Shown here: one piece after another, positions 50,666 through 61,716 of the stretch
How the letters are laid out: the number at the start of each line of letters is the position of its first letter
How positions within the stretch are numbered: position 1 is the first letter of the stretch
Source: Brenneria rubrifaciens
Lineage (GTDB): Bacteria > Pseudomonadota > Gammaproteobacteria > Enterobacterales > Enterobacteriaceae
Reading direction: 5' to 3'
DNA: 64,000 bases
Assembly (NCBI RefSeq): GCF_005484945.1
Contig: NZ_CP034035.1
Coordinates: 2,108,001 to 2,172,000 of the forward strand
Made by a program: the position numbers and the translations under genes
The notes under the pieces: generated by a model
Told to the model about the DNA's origin: nothing
The model's input: the letters and a program-made list of their open reading frames with translations, nothing else
The model's database searches: none

Positions 50666-51000
50666 ATCTTTTAGCTGCATAAAATCAGGCATCTTCAATG
50701 ATCACGGGTATAGAATTGATGACATAACATATTGAAAAGCCCCATCCTTGGGGTCAATGCTGATTGATTCCTATCAGCATCCCTCATGGTTCTTTGCTTT
50801 TAAGTCATCAGTTAACGACTCTTTAATTCAATAACGAAAACACAGACTTTATTCAATATATCTTCCTATAGATGTCGTTAGGAATTTTTTATATCTTTTT
50901 ATGAATCCAAATTGATGAAATTGACTATTGGAAATAAAATAATTTATTCCTGACACACGTTCACAATGAGGCTGCCGGGATAAGGATGAATACCCTCTCC
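50666..51000. other. Gene-free stretch between IS remnant and kdsB
   Basis: This 335-bp A+T-rich region has no credible gene. It contains a small inverted repeat (ATGCTGAT at 50757-50764 and ATCAGCAT at 50773-50780) and a short GGGG/CCCC hairpin nearby. The only longer ORF here is the antisense of kdsB. Confidence 0.4.
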
Positions 51001-51753
51001 TCAATGCCCCGCCATCATCTGCCGCACTCGCGCTAAATCCTGTGGTGTATCCACGCCGACGCTGGGAATCGCTTTTGCCGCGGCAACATGAATTTTTTCG
51101 CCGTACCACAGGACGCGCAGTTGCTCCAGCAGCTCAATTTGCTCCAATGGGCTGGGGGCCCAACTGACATAGCGCCGGACAAAACCTGCACGATATGCGT
51201 AGATGCCGATATGCCGTAAAAAATGATCGCCGATAGTCTCCCTGGATTGCGCAAAACGTTCGCGATCCCAGGGTATGGTCGCCCGTGAGAAATACAGCGC
51301 ATACCCTTCGGCATCAATGACCACTTTAACCGCGTTAGGGTTGAAGGCTTCTTCACTGGTTTCAATCGGCACCGCCAACGTCGCCATGCCAGCACTACAG
51401 GAAGCCAAGTTTTCCGCAACCTGACGAATAATGACCGGCGGGATCATAGGCTCATCACCCTGCACATTCACGATAATTTCGTCATCGGCAAAACCATAAC
51501 GTTCAATCACCTCGGCCAGTCGCTCCGTCCCAGAGTGATGGGCCGGACTGGTCAGACACACTTCTCCGCCAGCCTGCCGGACCGCCGCCTCTACATCAGG
51601 ATGGTCGGTGGCGACAACCACCCGCTCGGCCCCCGACTCCAGCGCCCGCGTCATGACATGAAGCACCATTGGTTTGCCATTTATCTCCACCAGGGGCTTA
51701 CCAGGCAAACGGCTCGACGCAAAGCGCGCTGGAATAATGACATTAAAATTCAT
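51001..51753 (-). CDS. kdsB: 3-deoxy-manno-octulosonate cytidylyltransferase
   Basis: The 250-aa enzyme (E. coli 248 aa) activates Kdo as CMP-Kdo for lipopolysaccharide core synthesis. The nucleotide-binding N terminus [16 protein letters not shown], followed by [21 protein letters not shown] and HIGIYAYR, is diagnostic. It overlaps ycaR by four bases. Last gene of the lpxK-ycaR-kdsB cluster. In E. coli ycbJ follows; here 2 kb of accessory DNA intervenes. Confidence 0.96.
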   Translation of the reverse strand: MNFNVIIPARFASSRLPGKPLVEINGKPMVLHVMTRALESGAERVVVATDHPDVEAAVRQAGGEVCLTSPAHHSGTERLAEVIERYGFADDEIIVNVQGDEPMIPPVIIRQVAENLASCSAGMATLAVPIETSEEAFNPNAVKVVIDAEGYALYFSRATIPWDRERFAQSRETIGDHFLRHIGIYAYRAGFVRRYVSWAPSPLEQIELLEQLRVLWYGEKIHVAAAKAIPSVGVDTPQDLARVRQMMAGH

Positions 51754-51932
51754 TGCGTCTTCTCATCAGCATCTAATGTACGCGCTTCATTTTCCAGCAA
51801 AACAGGAATGCCGTCACGCACGGGATAAGCCAGCCCATCAACCTTGCATATCAGTTCCAGTTTTTCTTTATTGAAGTACAAACGTCCGTTACATACCGGA
51901 CAGGCTACGATCTCAAGTAAACGGTGATCCAT
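51750..51932 (-). CDS. ycaR: Trm112-like protein YcaR
   Basis: This 60-aa protein has the length of E. coli YcaR (UPF0434). The N terminus [18 protein letters not shown] and [20 protein letters not shown] are conserved. It has a CxxC pair but lacks the second zinc pair of true Trm112 proteins. Function is unknown. The ATG at 51932 has GGAGG upstream; the longer ORF to 51998 is rejected. In E. coli ycaQ separates it from lpxK; here it is absent. Confidence 0.92.
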   Translation of the reverse strand: MDHRLLEIVACPVCNGRLYFNKEKLELICKVDGLAYPVRDGIPVLLENEARTLDADEKTQ

Positions 51933-52010
51933 GCTTCCTCCATCATAGAAGCCAGCTAACAAGGTTATGATAGGACCGCAGGCGCGTTCAGCCAGCACCC
52001 CGTCTTTAAA

Positions 52011-52997
52011 TTAATGCCCGCCCAAAAGGGTTTCCAATTGTCGAAGCAATTGCGTCGCGTGCGGCTCGGACAACGCCGCATCCACCGGGAGATACCACCA
52101 GTTAGCACAGGCAAACGCCCTGCACTTCACGGCATCTTTCTCCGTCATTAACAGCGGCTGCCTGTCATCGGACGTTAATTGTTTAAGTTGCTCAGGCTGA
52201 TAGTCCTGATGGTCGGCGAAAGCTATCTCACGCGAAATGCCGACGCCGGACTGACGCAAAGTAGCAAAAAAACGGGGCGGATGCCCAATTCCCGCCATCG
52301 CCACGACATTTTGCAAGCGCGCAACCTGACACTTTTCCCCCGAAAGCAGATTAATCGCCATGCCTGCGATTAACGTCATCGCGATTTCGCCGTCACGCGG
52401 GAGACCGCCATTCACGATGATCGCGTCCACGGAAGCTAACCGGCTTTCCCGCTCGCGCATCGGGCCGGCGGGTAGCCACCAGCCGTTGCCAAAGCGCCGA
52501 ATACCGTCCACCACTACCAACTCCATATCGCGGGCTAAAGCATAATGCTGTAGTCCGTCGTCGGTAATCACCACATCCAACGGATAGCGCGCCAGCAGCG
52601 CTTCCACGGCCAGACGACGCACGGGCGCAACGGCAACCGGCGCGCCCGTGCGTTGATAAATCAGCACCGGTTCATCACCGGCCTGCGAGGTTGTGACGTC
52701 ATTATCCACCAGCAAGGGATAATGCTCCGCTTTGCCGCCATAACCACGGGACACCACCCCCACCCGATAGCCCTTTTTTTGCAGTTGATCGACCAGCCAG
52801 ATGACCACCGGCGTTTTACCGTTGCCGCCGATGGTCAAATTCCCCACCACGACTATCGGTATCGGCGCACGCCAGCTTTTACGCCAGCCCCACCGATAAC
52901 TATGGCGAATCAAATAGGCGATGCCCCCATATAACAGTGAAAAGGGAATCAGAAGCCAATAAAGCGGCGAACGCCCCGACCAGATACGCTCAATCAT
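52011..52997 (-). CDS. lpxK: Tetraacyldisaccharide 4'-kinase
   Basis: This 328-aa membrane-associated enzyme has the same length as E. coli LpxK. It phosphorylates the 4' position of the lipid A disaccharide to give lipid IVA. The P-loop [12 protein letters not shown] near residue 53 and [36 protein letters not shown] are family hallmarks. An N-terminal hydrophobic helix anchors it. Its start overlaps the msbA stop by four bases, so the lipid A kinase and flippase are coupled. Confidence 0.96.
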   Translation of the reverse strand: MIERIWSGRSPLYWLLIPFSLLYGGIAYLIRHSYRWGWRKSWRAPIPIVVVGNLTIGGNGKTPVVIWLVDQLQKKGYRVGVVSRGYGGKAEHYPLLVDNDVTTSQAGDEPVLIYQRTGAPVAVAPVRRLAVEALLARYPLDVVITDDGLQHYALARDMELVVVDGIRRFGNGWWLPAGPMRERESRLASVDAIIVNGGLPRDGEIAMTLIAGMAINLLSGEKCQVARLQNVVAMAGIGHPPRFFATLRQSGVGISREIAFADHQDYQPEQLKQLTSDDRQPLLMTEKDAVKCRAFACANWWYLPVDAALSEPHATQLLRQLETLLGGH

Positions 52998-54742
52998 TCG
53001 CCAAACTGCATTTTATGTAGCTGTGCGTAAGCACCGTTATTGGCCAGCAGCGTAGTATGATCGCCGCGCTCAATAATACGTCCATCTTCAATAACCAGGA
53101 TTTCGCCAGCCTTTTCAATGGTAGAGAGGCGGTGCGCGATAACCAACGCGGTACGGTCTTTCTGCAATGCATCCAGCGCGGACTGAATCGCCCGCTCAGA
53201 TTCCGTATCCAATGCGGACGTCGCTTCATCCAACACCAGTATAGGGCAGTCGCGCAGCAGTGCGCGTGCAATGGCGATACGCTGACGCTGACCGCCGGAA
53301 AGCAACACGCCATTCTCGCCAATCATGGTATCCAGTCCATCTTCCATTTTGCTGATGAAATCCATCGCATACGCCATTGTCGCCGCACGCTCGATTTCCT
53401 CACGGCTATAACGGTCATTACAGGCATAGGCAATATTGTTGGCGATGGTGTCATTAAACAGGTGCACGCTTTGTGAAACCAGCGCCACCTGATTACGTAG
53501 CGAGGCCAGCGTATATTCACGAAGATCGTGTCCATCCAGCAGGATCTCGCCTGACTGAATGTCATAAAAGCGCGTGATCAGATTGGCAATCGTGGATTTG
53601 CCGGAACCTGAGCGCCCGACGAGTGCGACCGTTTTCCCCGGAGGAATGTGCAGACTGACATTATTCAGCGCCAGATTCTCTCTTCCCGGATAGGAAAAAC
53701 TGACATTGCGAAATTCGAGGTCGCCTTTCGCCCGATCAATCTCCAGCGTGCCATTATCTTTCTCCTGCTCCGTGTCCAGTATGGCAAATAAGGTCTGACA
53801 GGCCGCCATCCCCCGCTGAAACTGCGCGTTGACGTTGGTCAATGACTTCAGCGGACGCATCAGCGCAATCATCGAGGAAAAGACCACCGTGATCGTCCCC
53901 GCCGTCAACGTCTCCATCACGCTGGGGAAACTGGCTGCGTAGAGGACGAAGGCCAGCGCCAGAGAAGCGATCAATTGAATAATCGGGTCAGAGATTGAAG
54001 AAGCGGAAACCAATCTCATTCCCTGTCGGCGCATGCGGTTGCTGACTTTGTCAAAACGCTTTGCTTCCACGTCCTGACCACCAAAAATCAGCACTTCTTT
54101 ATGGCCTTTCAACATCTGCTCTGCGCTGGTGGTCACATGCCCCATGGTGTCCTGCATGCTTTTACTGATAATACGAAAACGTTTGGAGACAAGACGAATG
54201 GCCATCGACACGGTCGGCGCAATGACAATCAGGATGAGAGAAAGCTGCCAACTGTAATAGAACATCAGAATGAAAAGGCCGAGGATAGACGCCCCTTCCC
54301 TGACGACCGTAATCAGCGCGCCCGAGGAAGACGCCGCCACCTGTTCTGAATCATAAGTGATACGGGATAACAGCGTTCCCGTAGACTGCTGGTCGAAAAA
54401 AGCGACCGGCATTCCCATCATATGGGCAAACAGGCGGCGGCGCATGTTCATCACAACCTGCCCGGACACCCAAGCCACACAATAACCGGAAACAAAACCG
54501 GAGACGCCACGCATCAGCATCAGACCAATCACCACCAGTGGCATCCAGAGCAATACCGAACGATCGGCTTTACCAATTCCTTCATCCAGCAGGGGTTTAA
54601 GCAAAGACAGCATTAACGTGTCGCCAGCCGCATTAACAACCAGTGCGATCGCGGCTACAACCAGCCCCGCTTTAAAAGGAGAGATCATCGGCCATAAGCG
54701 ACGGAATGTCTGCCAGGTGGAGAGATCTTTATCATTCAGCAT
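52994..54742 (-). CDS. msbA: Lipid A flippase MsbA
   Basis: This 582-aa half-type ABC exporter has the length of E. coli MsbA. Six N-terminal membrane helices are followed by the ATPase domain with Walker [10 protein letters not shown], signature LLSGGQRQR, and Walker [15 protein letters not shown]. It flips core-lipid A across the inner membrane as a homodimer. It lies between the comEC homologue and lpxK, as in E. coli. Confidence 0.97.
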   Translation of the reverse strand: MLNDKDLSTWQTFRRLWPMISPFKAGLVVAAIALVVNAAGDTLMLSLLKPLLDEGIGKADRSVLLWMPLVVIGLMLMRGVSGFVSGYCVAWVSGQVVMNMRRRLFAHMMGMPVAFFDQQSTGTLLSRITYDSEQVAASSSGALITVVREGASILGLFILMFYYSWQLSLILIVIAPTVSMAIRLVSKRFRIISKSMQDTMGHVTTSAEQMLKGHKEVLIFGGQDVEAKRFDKVSNRMRRQGMRLVSASSISDPIIQLIASLALAFVLYAASFPSVMETLTAGTITVVFSSMIALMRPLKSLTNVNAQFQRGMAACQTLFAILDTEQEKDNGTLEIDRAKGDLEFRNVSFSYPGRENLALNNVSLHIPPGKTVALVGRSGSGKSTIANLITRFYDIQSGEILLDGHDLREYTLASLRNQVALVSQSVHLFNDTIANNIAYACNDRYSREEIERAATMAYAMDFISKMEDGLDTMIGENGVLLSGGQRQRIAIARALLRDCPILVLDEATSALDTESERAIQSALDALQKDRTALVIAHRLSTIEKAGEILVIEDGRIIERGDHTTLLANNGAYAQLHKMQFGE

Positions 54743-54780
54743 GCAATAAAACCTGAACCAAAGAGAAATAGCCGCCTATT

Positions 54781-57063
54781 TTACTCATTATAATGCTTTA
54801 CGCCAAACCACCGATGATACCAACGGGGTGATATTTGCTCCCTGAAACGTAAAATTTGCCATGAATCGTTGAAAAAACGAGCGCTCAGTTGCCCATAGGC
54901 CGCCGTATCCAACCATCCGTAACCCTGCTGCCGATATCGCTCGACGACTTTCGGCGCAGGCAGCCGCCACGGATTATAACGCGCTGCCGACGCCGCGATG
55001 TACCGGGCATTAACGGCACGAATAAAAGGCGGGGAAGAAGAACTGCGACTTCCATGATGCGGAATTTGTAACAAATCCGCCGTTAACGCATTTCTCTGCC
55101 ATTTAACCAACTTTTTCTCCGTATCAGACTCAATATCCCCCGTCAGCAGAACCCGATATTTACCATCATCGATACGTATCACGCACGAATCATTATTTTC
55201 CGCTCTGTCCACCAGAGTAGCCGGCCACAATACGGTGAAGGTTAGTCCCCGCCAGTTCCAGACATCACCTTGCAAACAAGGCAAGTGCCCCTCCTGGTTA
55301 AAGGAGCTATAAATAGCTGCTGCGGGATAAGCCTGACGAAGCCTTTCAAAACCACCGGAGTGATCCGTATGGCTGTGGCTCAAAATAATTTTTTCCACGC
55401 TGAGGCCGCGCCAGCGCAAATAGGGTAATATCTCCCGCCCCGCCATATCGCCGCCCTCCCACCGATTTCCGGTATCATAAAGAACCGCTTTGCCGTCACG
55501 CTCAATGACAACCGCCAGACCATGCCCCACATCCAATATGTCGACCCGCCAATTGGGGACATCACTCTTTACCCGCGACATCACCAGAAGGACGACCAAA
55601 CTCCCTACCGCGGCGGGACAGTTTCTCCACCATTCAAAACGCCAAATAGCGACCATCAGCCAACCTGCAACACTGCCCATCAACAGGGATGATTCAAGGT
55701 GTACCCAGCCAGCCTGCAAATAGGCAAGCGGAATAAACACCACGCTCAACGACCCGTCTCCCATCCTCCATAACCAGTGACTCAATGTCGTGAAAGGCAT
55801 CATGGGCAAGGCCAGCAAAATAAGCGGCGTGGTAATCAGCGACACCACGGGAACCGCCCAGAGATTGGCTGGCAAAGACATCAGGCTGAAGCCATGAAAC
55901 ATGGTGAGTTGTAAAGGCATCAGCAGCAGAGAAATCCCCGTTTGCAAATGTATCCATCGTAACCAGAACCAGCGAAATCGCGTTTGGCAACGAAGGGGCA
56001 ATGGCGCCCACTGAAACCAGAAAATGAGCGAGGCGACGGCCAGACAGGAGAGCCAGAAGCTGTCAGACAGCACGCTGAGGGGATCGCAGAGCAAAATAAT
56101 CGCCACACACCACAGCCAGACTTGCCACGGCGAACAGAGCACGCCTCTGATTTTCAGCGCCATCCATACAGACAGCGCCAATGCCGCCCTGACCGCGGGG
56201 GGATTCCCGCCTGCCAGCCAGACATAGATCCAGGCCATTATCACGCCGGTTAACAAGGGAAATCGATAGCCTATTCGATGCGAGGGAAAACCGTATTGCA
56301 TGCCCCGCGCCAGCGCCCAGCCAAACCCTGCGGCCAGCGCAATATGCAGGCCGGAAATCGCCATCAAATGCAGGGTTCCGGTTTTCTGTAAAATCTCCCT
56401 GGTTGCCGGCTTCACCGTTTTCATTTCGCCGAACGCTAACGCCAGCAAAATAGCGCGCCACGGCAACGCCGCCGTTTGCTGCTCCGCCAGCGAAAAAATA
56501 CGCTGGCGAAAACCACATTCAGAATCGAGAACCTGCGCTGACACAATTCTTCCCGTCAGGGGTTGGCGTTTCGACAGTGCCCATCGCTGGCTGTCGAACC
56601 CGCCTTCATTCAGGCGGCTATGGACAGGACGCAAGTTCGCGCTCACCGCCCACCGTTGACCGCCACACCAGTTCCGCATGCCGTTCGACAGGGTTACCCG
56701 CGCATAGAGCGGTGGAAATATCCAACGTTGATTAATTTTATCCAGTCTGACAATGACCTGGTTTTTATCAAGCTCGTTAAAACGTACGCTGCTAAGGGTG
56801 ACGATGGCATTCACGGTTTGTAACGCCAGCCGATCGACTTGTTTGAGCAGCGTCTGAGCCGCCAACCCCGCCCAACAAAAACCGAAAAGGGTGACGGCCG
56901 CCATGACCTGTAGAAAACAGCGTTTGCCGGTCAGCACCCGTGTGACAGCCAGGATTATCCCCAGCCCTAATACAGCGGATGGGGGTACGGCAGGCAGTAT
57001 CGCCAGGGGCAAAACCCCTAAAACAACCGCGATGGCAAGGCAATCTACCGATATTTTTTTCAT
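54781..57063 (-). CDS. ycaI: ComEC/Rec2 family DNA internalisation protein (YcaI)
   Basis: The 760-aa polytopic protein (E. coli YcaI 754 aa) belongs to the ComEC/Rec2 family of competence DNA channels. An N-terminal DUF4131 region is followed by the Competence domain (LHLMAISGLHIALA) with many helices and a C-terminal metallo-beta-lactamase-like domain (ILSHSHTDHSGGFE, LLTGDIE, PHHGSRSSSS). In enterobacteria it is needed for DNA use as a nutrient. I start at 57063 by alignment, with CAGGGACAGG upstream. In E. coli ihfB and rpsA precede it; here tmaR does, so synteny breaks at about 57.1 kb. Confidence 0.93.
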   Translation of the reverse strand: MKKISVDCLAIAVVLGVLPLAILPAVPPSAVLGLGIILAVTRVLTGKRCFLQVMAAVTLFGFCWAGLAAQTLLKQVDRLALQTVNAIVTLSSVRFNELDKNQVIVRLDKINQRWIFPPLYARVTLSNGMRNWCGGQRWAVSANLRPVHSRLNEGGFDSQRWALSKRQPLTGRIVSAQVLDSECGFRQRIFSLAEQQTAALPWRAILLALAFGEMKTVKPATREILQKTGTLHLMAISGLHIALAAGFGWALARGMQYGFPSHRIGYRFPLLTGVIMAWIYVWLAGGNPPAVRAALALSVWMALKIRGVLCSPWQVWLWCVAIILLCDPLSVLSDSFWLSCLAVASLIFWFQWAPLPLRCQTRFRWFWLRWIHLQTGISLLLMPLQLTMFHGFSLMSLPANLWAVPVVSLITTPLILLALPMMPFTTLSHWLWRMGDGSLSVVFIPLAYLQAGWVHLESSLLMGSVAGWLMVAIWRFEWWRNCPAAVGSLVVLLVMSRVKSDVPNWRVDILDVGHGLAVVIERDGKAVLYDTGNRWEGGDMAGREILPYLRWRGLSVEKIILSHSHTDHSGGFERLRQAYPAAAIYSSFNQEGHLPCLQGDVWNWRGLTFTVLWPATLVDRAENNDSCVIRIDDGKYRVLLTGDIESDTEKKLVKWQRNALTADLLQIPHHGSRSSSSPPFIRAVNARYIAASAARYNPWRLPAPKVVERYRQQGYGWLDTAAYGQLSARFFNDSWQILRFREQISPRWYHRWFGVKHYNE

Positions 57064-57300
57064 TGCGCCTGTCCCTGGAAAAATACGCATTCCCTTTAAT
57101 GCGCGCTTCACCATGAATCATGTCGCCCCCTCTGCACTCAGACCAGAGAAAAAGATAAAAACCGGAATCCGTTACGCAACAAACATTCGCGATTGCAAGG
57201 CGTTGCAGGCAGCAGGCGAAGGGGAATCCAATGGCGGCGTTACACTGAGTGGGGGAGCGGATCGTTTGGGACAAAAGAATAAAGCGGATGACAACAAAAA

Positions 57301-57320
57301 GGGATCGCTGATGCGATCCC
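57301..57320 (-). terminator. Terminator downstream of tmaR
   Basis: A perfect 8-bp stem GGGATCGC / GCGATCCC with a four-base loop is flanked on the left by an A-rich run, which is TTTTTGTTGT on the minus strand. It lies 50 bp past the tmaR stop. Confidence 0.75.
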
Positions 57321-57369
57321 ATTGACAATGGCCGTCCCGTCGACAGAGACGGCATTAAGAAGGATGAGG

Positions 57370-57729
<360 letters not shown>

Positions 57730-57816
57730 TCACCATACAGTTTAACCCCGCCACCTTTCAAGTTACAGGTGTTTCACTGTCAGCGACCGAACGTTTTTAT
57801 GCCATCTATCGGTTAA

Positions 57817-58575
57817 TCATCGGTAATACACAGCGATGCGCTGATTATGAACCTGCTCAATCGCGACTTCAGTATCAAAAATATCCTCAAGGATCTCGGA
57901 CACCATTATCTCTTCCGGCTTGCCGCTGTATATAATCTGCCCTTTTCGCATGGCGATAATGTAATCGGAATAAGCGGACGCAAAATTGATATCGTGAATA
58001 ACCAGCACAATCGTTTTACCCAGCTCATCCGCAGCACGACGGATTTGCTTCATCATTGCTACCGCATGCTTCATATCCAGATTATTCAGCGGTTCATCCA
58101 GCAGCACGTATTCCGTATCCTGACACAACACCATCGCCACGTAGGACCGTTGCCGCTGTCCGCCGGAAAGCTCATCTAAAAAACGGTCTTTGAGTTCGGT
58201 CAGATTGAGAAACGCCAGCGCAGCGGCGATGCGCTCGCGGTCGTCCGCATTCAGGCGGCCTTTAGTATAAGGATAGCGTCCAAACCCAACCAGTTCCTCA
58301 ACCGTTAACCGACTGGTAAACTGGTTTTCCTGCCGTAACACCGACAGGCAGGTCGCCAGTTTATCGCTCGGCGTAGTCGTCACATCCATGCCATTGACGT
58401 TTACCCGACCGTGATCGGCATCCAACAGTCGGCTGACGATGGATAATAACGTCGATTTCCCCGCGCCGTTCGGACCAATAATCGAGGTGACGCCGCCTCG
58501 GGGAATGGTGGCGCTAACATTTTTCAATACTGCCACATTATTGTAAGTTTTGGTTACATTACCGATCTCAATCAC
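57817..58575 (-). CDS. Ferric-siderophore ABC transporter, ATPase
   Basis: The 252-aa ATPase has Walker A GPNGAGKST near residue 36, signature LSGGQRQR and Walker B YVLLDEPLNNLD. The sequence resembles the CeuD/YclP/VctC-type ATPases of catecholate siderophore uptake more than FepC. Its ATG overlaps the stop of the permease gene by four bases. It is the last gene of a four-gene operon for inner-membrane uptake of ferric siderophore. Confidence 0.92.
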   Translation of the reverse strand: MIEIGNVTKTYNNVAVLKNVSATIPRGGVTSIIGPNGAGKSTLLSIVSRLLDADHGRVNVNGMDVTTTPSDKLATCLSVLRQENQFTSRLTVEELVGFGRYPYTKGRLNADDRERIAAALAFLNLTELKDRFLDELSGGQRQRSYVAMVLCQDTEYVLLDEPLNNLDMKHAVAMMKQIRRAADELGKTIVLVIHDINFASAYSDYIIAMRKGQIIYSGKPEEIMVSEILEDIFDTEVAIEQVHNQRIAVYYR

Positions 58576-59579
58576 ACGGAAACCTTCTTAAGCAACAAAA
58601 AGATAAACAGCGAACCGCCGATGAATTCAATGACAACGGACAACGCGCCGGCCATATCGAGAAGGTGCTCCAGAATCAGATGTCCCCCCAACAGCGCGAT
58701 CACGCCCAGCAGAAAAGCCGCAGGCAGTAAAAGCCGATGCTGGCTGGAACCGACAACCAGATACGCCAAATTAGCGACCATGAATCCGAGGAAGGTTAAG
58801 GGCCCCACCAGCGCGGTTGATATTGCCACCAGCACGGAGACCAGCAGCAGGATGATGGTTACGCTGCGTTTATAGTCCATTCCCAGATTAATGGCCGTAT
58901 TGCGCCCCAACGCCAGCACATCGAAACGATAACGCATGCGCCATATGGCCAATGCAACTATCACGGTAATTACCGCAGACAAGGCTATCAATTCAGGCGC
59001 CGCCCGGGTAAAGGTGGCAAACATCCTTCCCTGCAAAATGGCAAACTCGCTTGGCGTCAGTAAACGCTGCATCAGTCCCGACATACTGCGAAATAGCGTA
59101 CCGAAAATGATCCCCACCAACAGCACCAGATGAAGATTGTTACGGCTACCGGTAAATAACCAGCGGTAAAGGAGCGCAGAAAACAGAATCAGCAGCGCCG
59201 CTTCAAGAGCAAATTTGCCCTCCACCCCCAGCCACGGTACACCCCCTCCCCCAAACACAAAGACCAGTACCGTTTGAATAAGTACAAACAGCGCTTCAAA
59301 TCCCATAATCGACGGCGTCAAAACACGTTTGTTGGTGACCGTTTGAAACAGTACCGTCGAGGCGCTGGCGGCAAACGCAACAAGCAACATGGTGGTCATC
59401 ATCAACCCGCGATGAACTATAATGTAGCGCAGGTTGCTGCCGAGGTTGATCGTCATAAATATCACCATCAGCCCCAGCGATATTGCCGCCAACCACCCCA
59501 GACGCTGGCGAGAAGACAACCCCGCTTGCCTTTTGCAGCAGACAGCAGACAGTGCTGTATTACGTTCGTTAACCGACAT
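58572..59579 (-). CDS. Ferric-siderophore ABC transporter, permease 2
   Basis: This 335-aa FecCD-family permease has about 9-10 membrane helices. Family markers are ALGRNTAINLGMDYKR and the coupling region GPLTFLGFMVANLAY, with the Gly-rich LGVIALLGGHLILEH. It overlaps the upstream permease by 11 bp. The two permeases would form the heterodimeric channel. Confidence 0.92.
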   Translation of the reverse strand: MSVNERNTALSAVCCKRQAGLSSRQRLGWLAAISLGLMVIFMTINLGSNLRYIIVHRGLMMTTMLLVAFAASASTVLFQTVTNKRVLTPSIMGFEALFVLIQTVLVFVFGGGGVPWLGVEGKFALEAALLILFSALLYRWLFTGSRNNLHLVLLVGIIFGTLFRSMSGLMQRLLTPSEFAILQGRMFATFTRAAPELIALSAVITVIVALAIWRMRYRFDVLALGRNTAINLGMDYKRSVTIILLLVSVLVAISTALVGPLTFLGFMVANLAYLVVGSSQHRLLLPAAFLLGVIALLGGHLILEHLLDMAGALSVVIEFIGGSLFIFLLLKKVSV

Positions 59580-60528
59580 GACGTTTTTGGCTTAACAGTA
59601 AAAGAAGGAAAACGGAGGCGCCGATAACACCGAGAATCACGCTCACGGGAATTTCAAACGGATAACGAATTACCCGGCTGATGATGTCGCAGAACAGCAC
59701 CAAACCACCACCAAGCAGACACACCCAGGGAAGGGTTTTACGCACGTTATCGCCTAATAACATGCTGATCAAATTGGGGACGATAAGGCCGAGGAAAGGC
59801 AGACTGCCGACCACCACCACCACCACGCCGCTGATGACGGCGATGATCGACAGCCCCATTAACATCACCTGCCGGTAATTAAGCCCGGCGTTGACGGAGA
59901 ATTCCCGCCCCATTCCCGCGACGGTAAAACGGTCCGCAATCCAGCAAGCCACCAGCATCAGCAGACCGACTACCCACAGCAATTCATAACGTCCTTGCAG
60001 CACACCGGAGAAATCGCCTGACTCCCAACTTCCCAATGCCTGCAACAAATCAAAATGCATCGCGCCAAATGTGGTGATCGCGCTAATCACCGCCCCCAGC
60101 ATGATGCCCACCAGCGGCACAACCAGTGCCGATTTAAGCACCACGCTCCGCAGCAACAGCATGAACAGCAAGGCGCCGGCCAGGGCAAAAAGGCTGGCGA
60201 CCATCATCTTGATAAAGATAGACGCACTCGGCGCCAGCACCATGACCACCAACAATCCCAGACCGGCGGACTGGGTAGTGCCAGCCAGCGAGGGCTCGAC
60301 AAAACGGTTCTGGGTCAGCAATTGCATAATCAAACCGGCCACGCTCATGGCGCTGCCTGCCAGAAGCAACGCCAGCGTACGCGGTACGCGGCTGATAAAG
60401 AAAATATCGCGCATTGCCGGATCGCGCCAAACCGCCTGCATGTTCATCTGCCCCGCGCCAATGCATAGGCTGATGATAATCATGCCGCCAAGTAACACCA
60501 TACCAAGCAAAAAGTAGAGAGATCTCAT
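59569..60528 (-). CDS. Ferric-siderophore ABC transporter, permease 1
   Basis: This 319-aa FecCD-family permease has about 9-10 helices. Markers are PRTLALLLAGSAMSVAGLIM, FVEPSLAGTTQSAGLGLL, and SLPFLGLIVPNLISMLLGD. It lies 21 bp downstream of the binding-protein gene. Confidence 0.92.
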   Translation of the reverse strand: MRSLYFLLGMVLLGGMIIISLCIGAGQMNMQAVWRDPAMRDIFFISRVPRTLALLLAGSAMSVAGLIMQLLTQNRFVEPSLAGTTQSAGLGLLVVMVLAPSASIFIKMMVASLFALAGALLFMLLLRSVVLKSALVVPLVGIMLGAVISAITTFGAMHFDLLQALGSWESGDFSGVLQGRYELLWVVGLLMLVACWIADRFTVAGMGREFSVNAGLNYRQVMLMGLSIIAVISGVVVVVVGSLPFLGLIVPNLISMLLGDNVRKTLPWVCLLGGGLVLFCDIISRVIRYPFEIPVSVILGVIGASVFLLLLLSQKRHVG

Positions 60529-60549
60529 TATGCTGCCGCGACCTGACCG

Positions 60550-61497
60550 TTATTTTTCATCCAGCGCGGCGTTCACATCACGAATCAGCGCCTGATAGCT
60601 TTGCAGACCGCCCGCGATATAAAGCGAAGCGGAATCAAGGTAGACAATACGATTGTTCTGCCATGCCGCCGTCTTACTAATCAGCGGATTATTCAGCACC
60701 TGCTGTGCGGACTCGTTGCCGGGACGACCGATCGCGCTGTCGCGATCCAATACGAACAACCACTCAGGGTTTACGCTCAGCAAGAATTCAGACGTCACCA
60801 CATTGCCATGACGTCCGGCGTCAGGGAATTCGGTCGCCGACTTAAATCCCAGCTCATCGAAAACAAAGCCGAAACGGGATTTAGGACCATAGGCAGAAAT
60901 CTTTCCACCGCTTACCATCAGCACCAGCGCATTGCCTGCGTTAGCCGCTTTTTCGCGTGTTTGGGCGATACTCCGCCTGAAGTCCGCCAGTTGTTTTTTG
61001 GCTTCCTCTTCTTTATCAAAAATCGCGCCCAGTTGTTCGATACGCTGGGCAAAACTGTTCATGAACTGATGTTCATCAACATCCATGGATATGGTCGGCG
61101 CAATGGCGCTCAGTTTGTCATAGGCGTCGCGGGTACGTCCGCCGGCAATAATCAGATCCGGCTCGGCGCTGCTAAGCGCCTCATATTTCGGCTCAAATAA
61201 CGTACCCGCGTCAAGATAGTCAGCGCCGCTATATTTGGAGAGAAAATCGGGTAAATGCGTACCACTCTTCGGCACCCCGGCAACATTCACTTTCAGTGCA
61301 TCCAACGTGTCCAGGATCGCCGGGTCAAAAACGATGACCTTTTTAGGCGGCTGCGGCACCTGAGTCGTTCCCTGAGCATGCTCGATACTGATCGTACGTG
61401 TTTCTTCGCTCGTTGATGATGGCTGATCGCACCCGGCCAGCGCCAGCATTGACGCCACTAATGTTGCTTTCACCGCAATCGCTACGTTTACCCGCAT
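60550..61497 (-). CDS. Siderophore-binding lipoprotein, CeuE/FatB type
   Basis: The 315-aa class III substrate-binding protein has a lipoprotein signal with LAGC as the lipobox, followed by a Ser/Thr-rich linker. The binding-protein core includes KKVIVFDPAILDTLDAL, VAGVPKSGTHLP and DLIIAGGRTRDAYDKL. His in AGRHGN and Tyr in SASLYIAGG are placed like the His and Tyr that complete iron coordination in CeuE, suggesting bis-catecholate ligands. GGAGG precedes the ATG. A Fur-like site lies upstream. Confidence 0.9.
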   Translation of the reverse strand: MRVNVAIAVKATLVASMLALAGCDQPSSTSEETRTISIEHAQGTTQVPQPPKKVIVFDPAILDTLDALKVNVAGVPKSGTHLPDFLSKYSGADYLDAGTLFEPKYEALSSAEPDLIIAGGRTRDAYDKLSAIAPTISMDVDEHQFMNSFAQRIEQLGAIFDKEEEAKKQLADFRRSIAQTREKAANAGNALVLMVSGGKISAYGPKSRFGFVFDELGFKSATEFPDAGRHGNVVTSEFLLSVNPEWLFVLDRDSAIGRPGNESAQQVLNNPLISKTAAWQNNRIVYLDSASLYIAGGLQSYQALIRDVNAALDEK

Positions 61498-61559
61498 TTT
61501 CCCCTCCTGGTCGTTTTTTCTTATGGCTGTCTAAGAGATCTTCAAGCAGTAAAGCATTT

Positions 61560-61578
61560 AATTATCATTCGTATTAAG
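61560..61578 (-). promoter_or_regulatory. Fur-box-like site upstream of the siderophore transporter
   Basis: The plus-strand hexamer series ATTATC-ATTCGT-ATTAAG fits the three-hexamer Fur pattern, with a perfect first repeat and two weaker ones. A GATAAT element on the minus strand overlaps it and could be the -10 of the transporter promoter. It lies about 65-80 bp before the lipoprotein start. Confidence 0.55.
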
Positions 61579-61716
61579 AAATAAAATTGTAACCGAACGC
61601 GCGTACAGATGACCAGCGATTATGGGATCGTGGAAATTGACACACATCAGGAAAGCGCGATAGAAAACGTTATTCAATGCTATCCTTAGCACTTTGTTAC
61701 CGGTTTTCGCCTGAGA

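Noticed and set aside
50849-51109. 86-aa minus-strand ORF beside kdsB
   Set aside because: Overlaps the 3' end of kdsB in another frame; the rest is A+T-rich intergenic translation without motifs.
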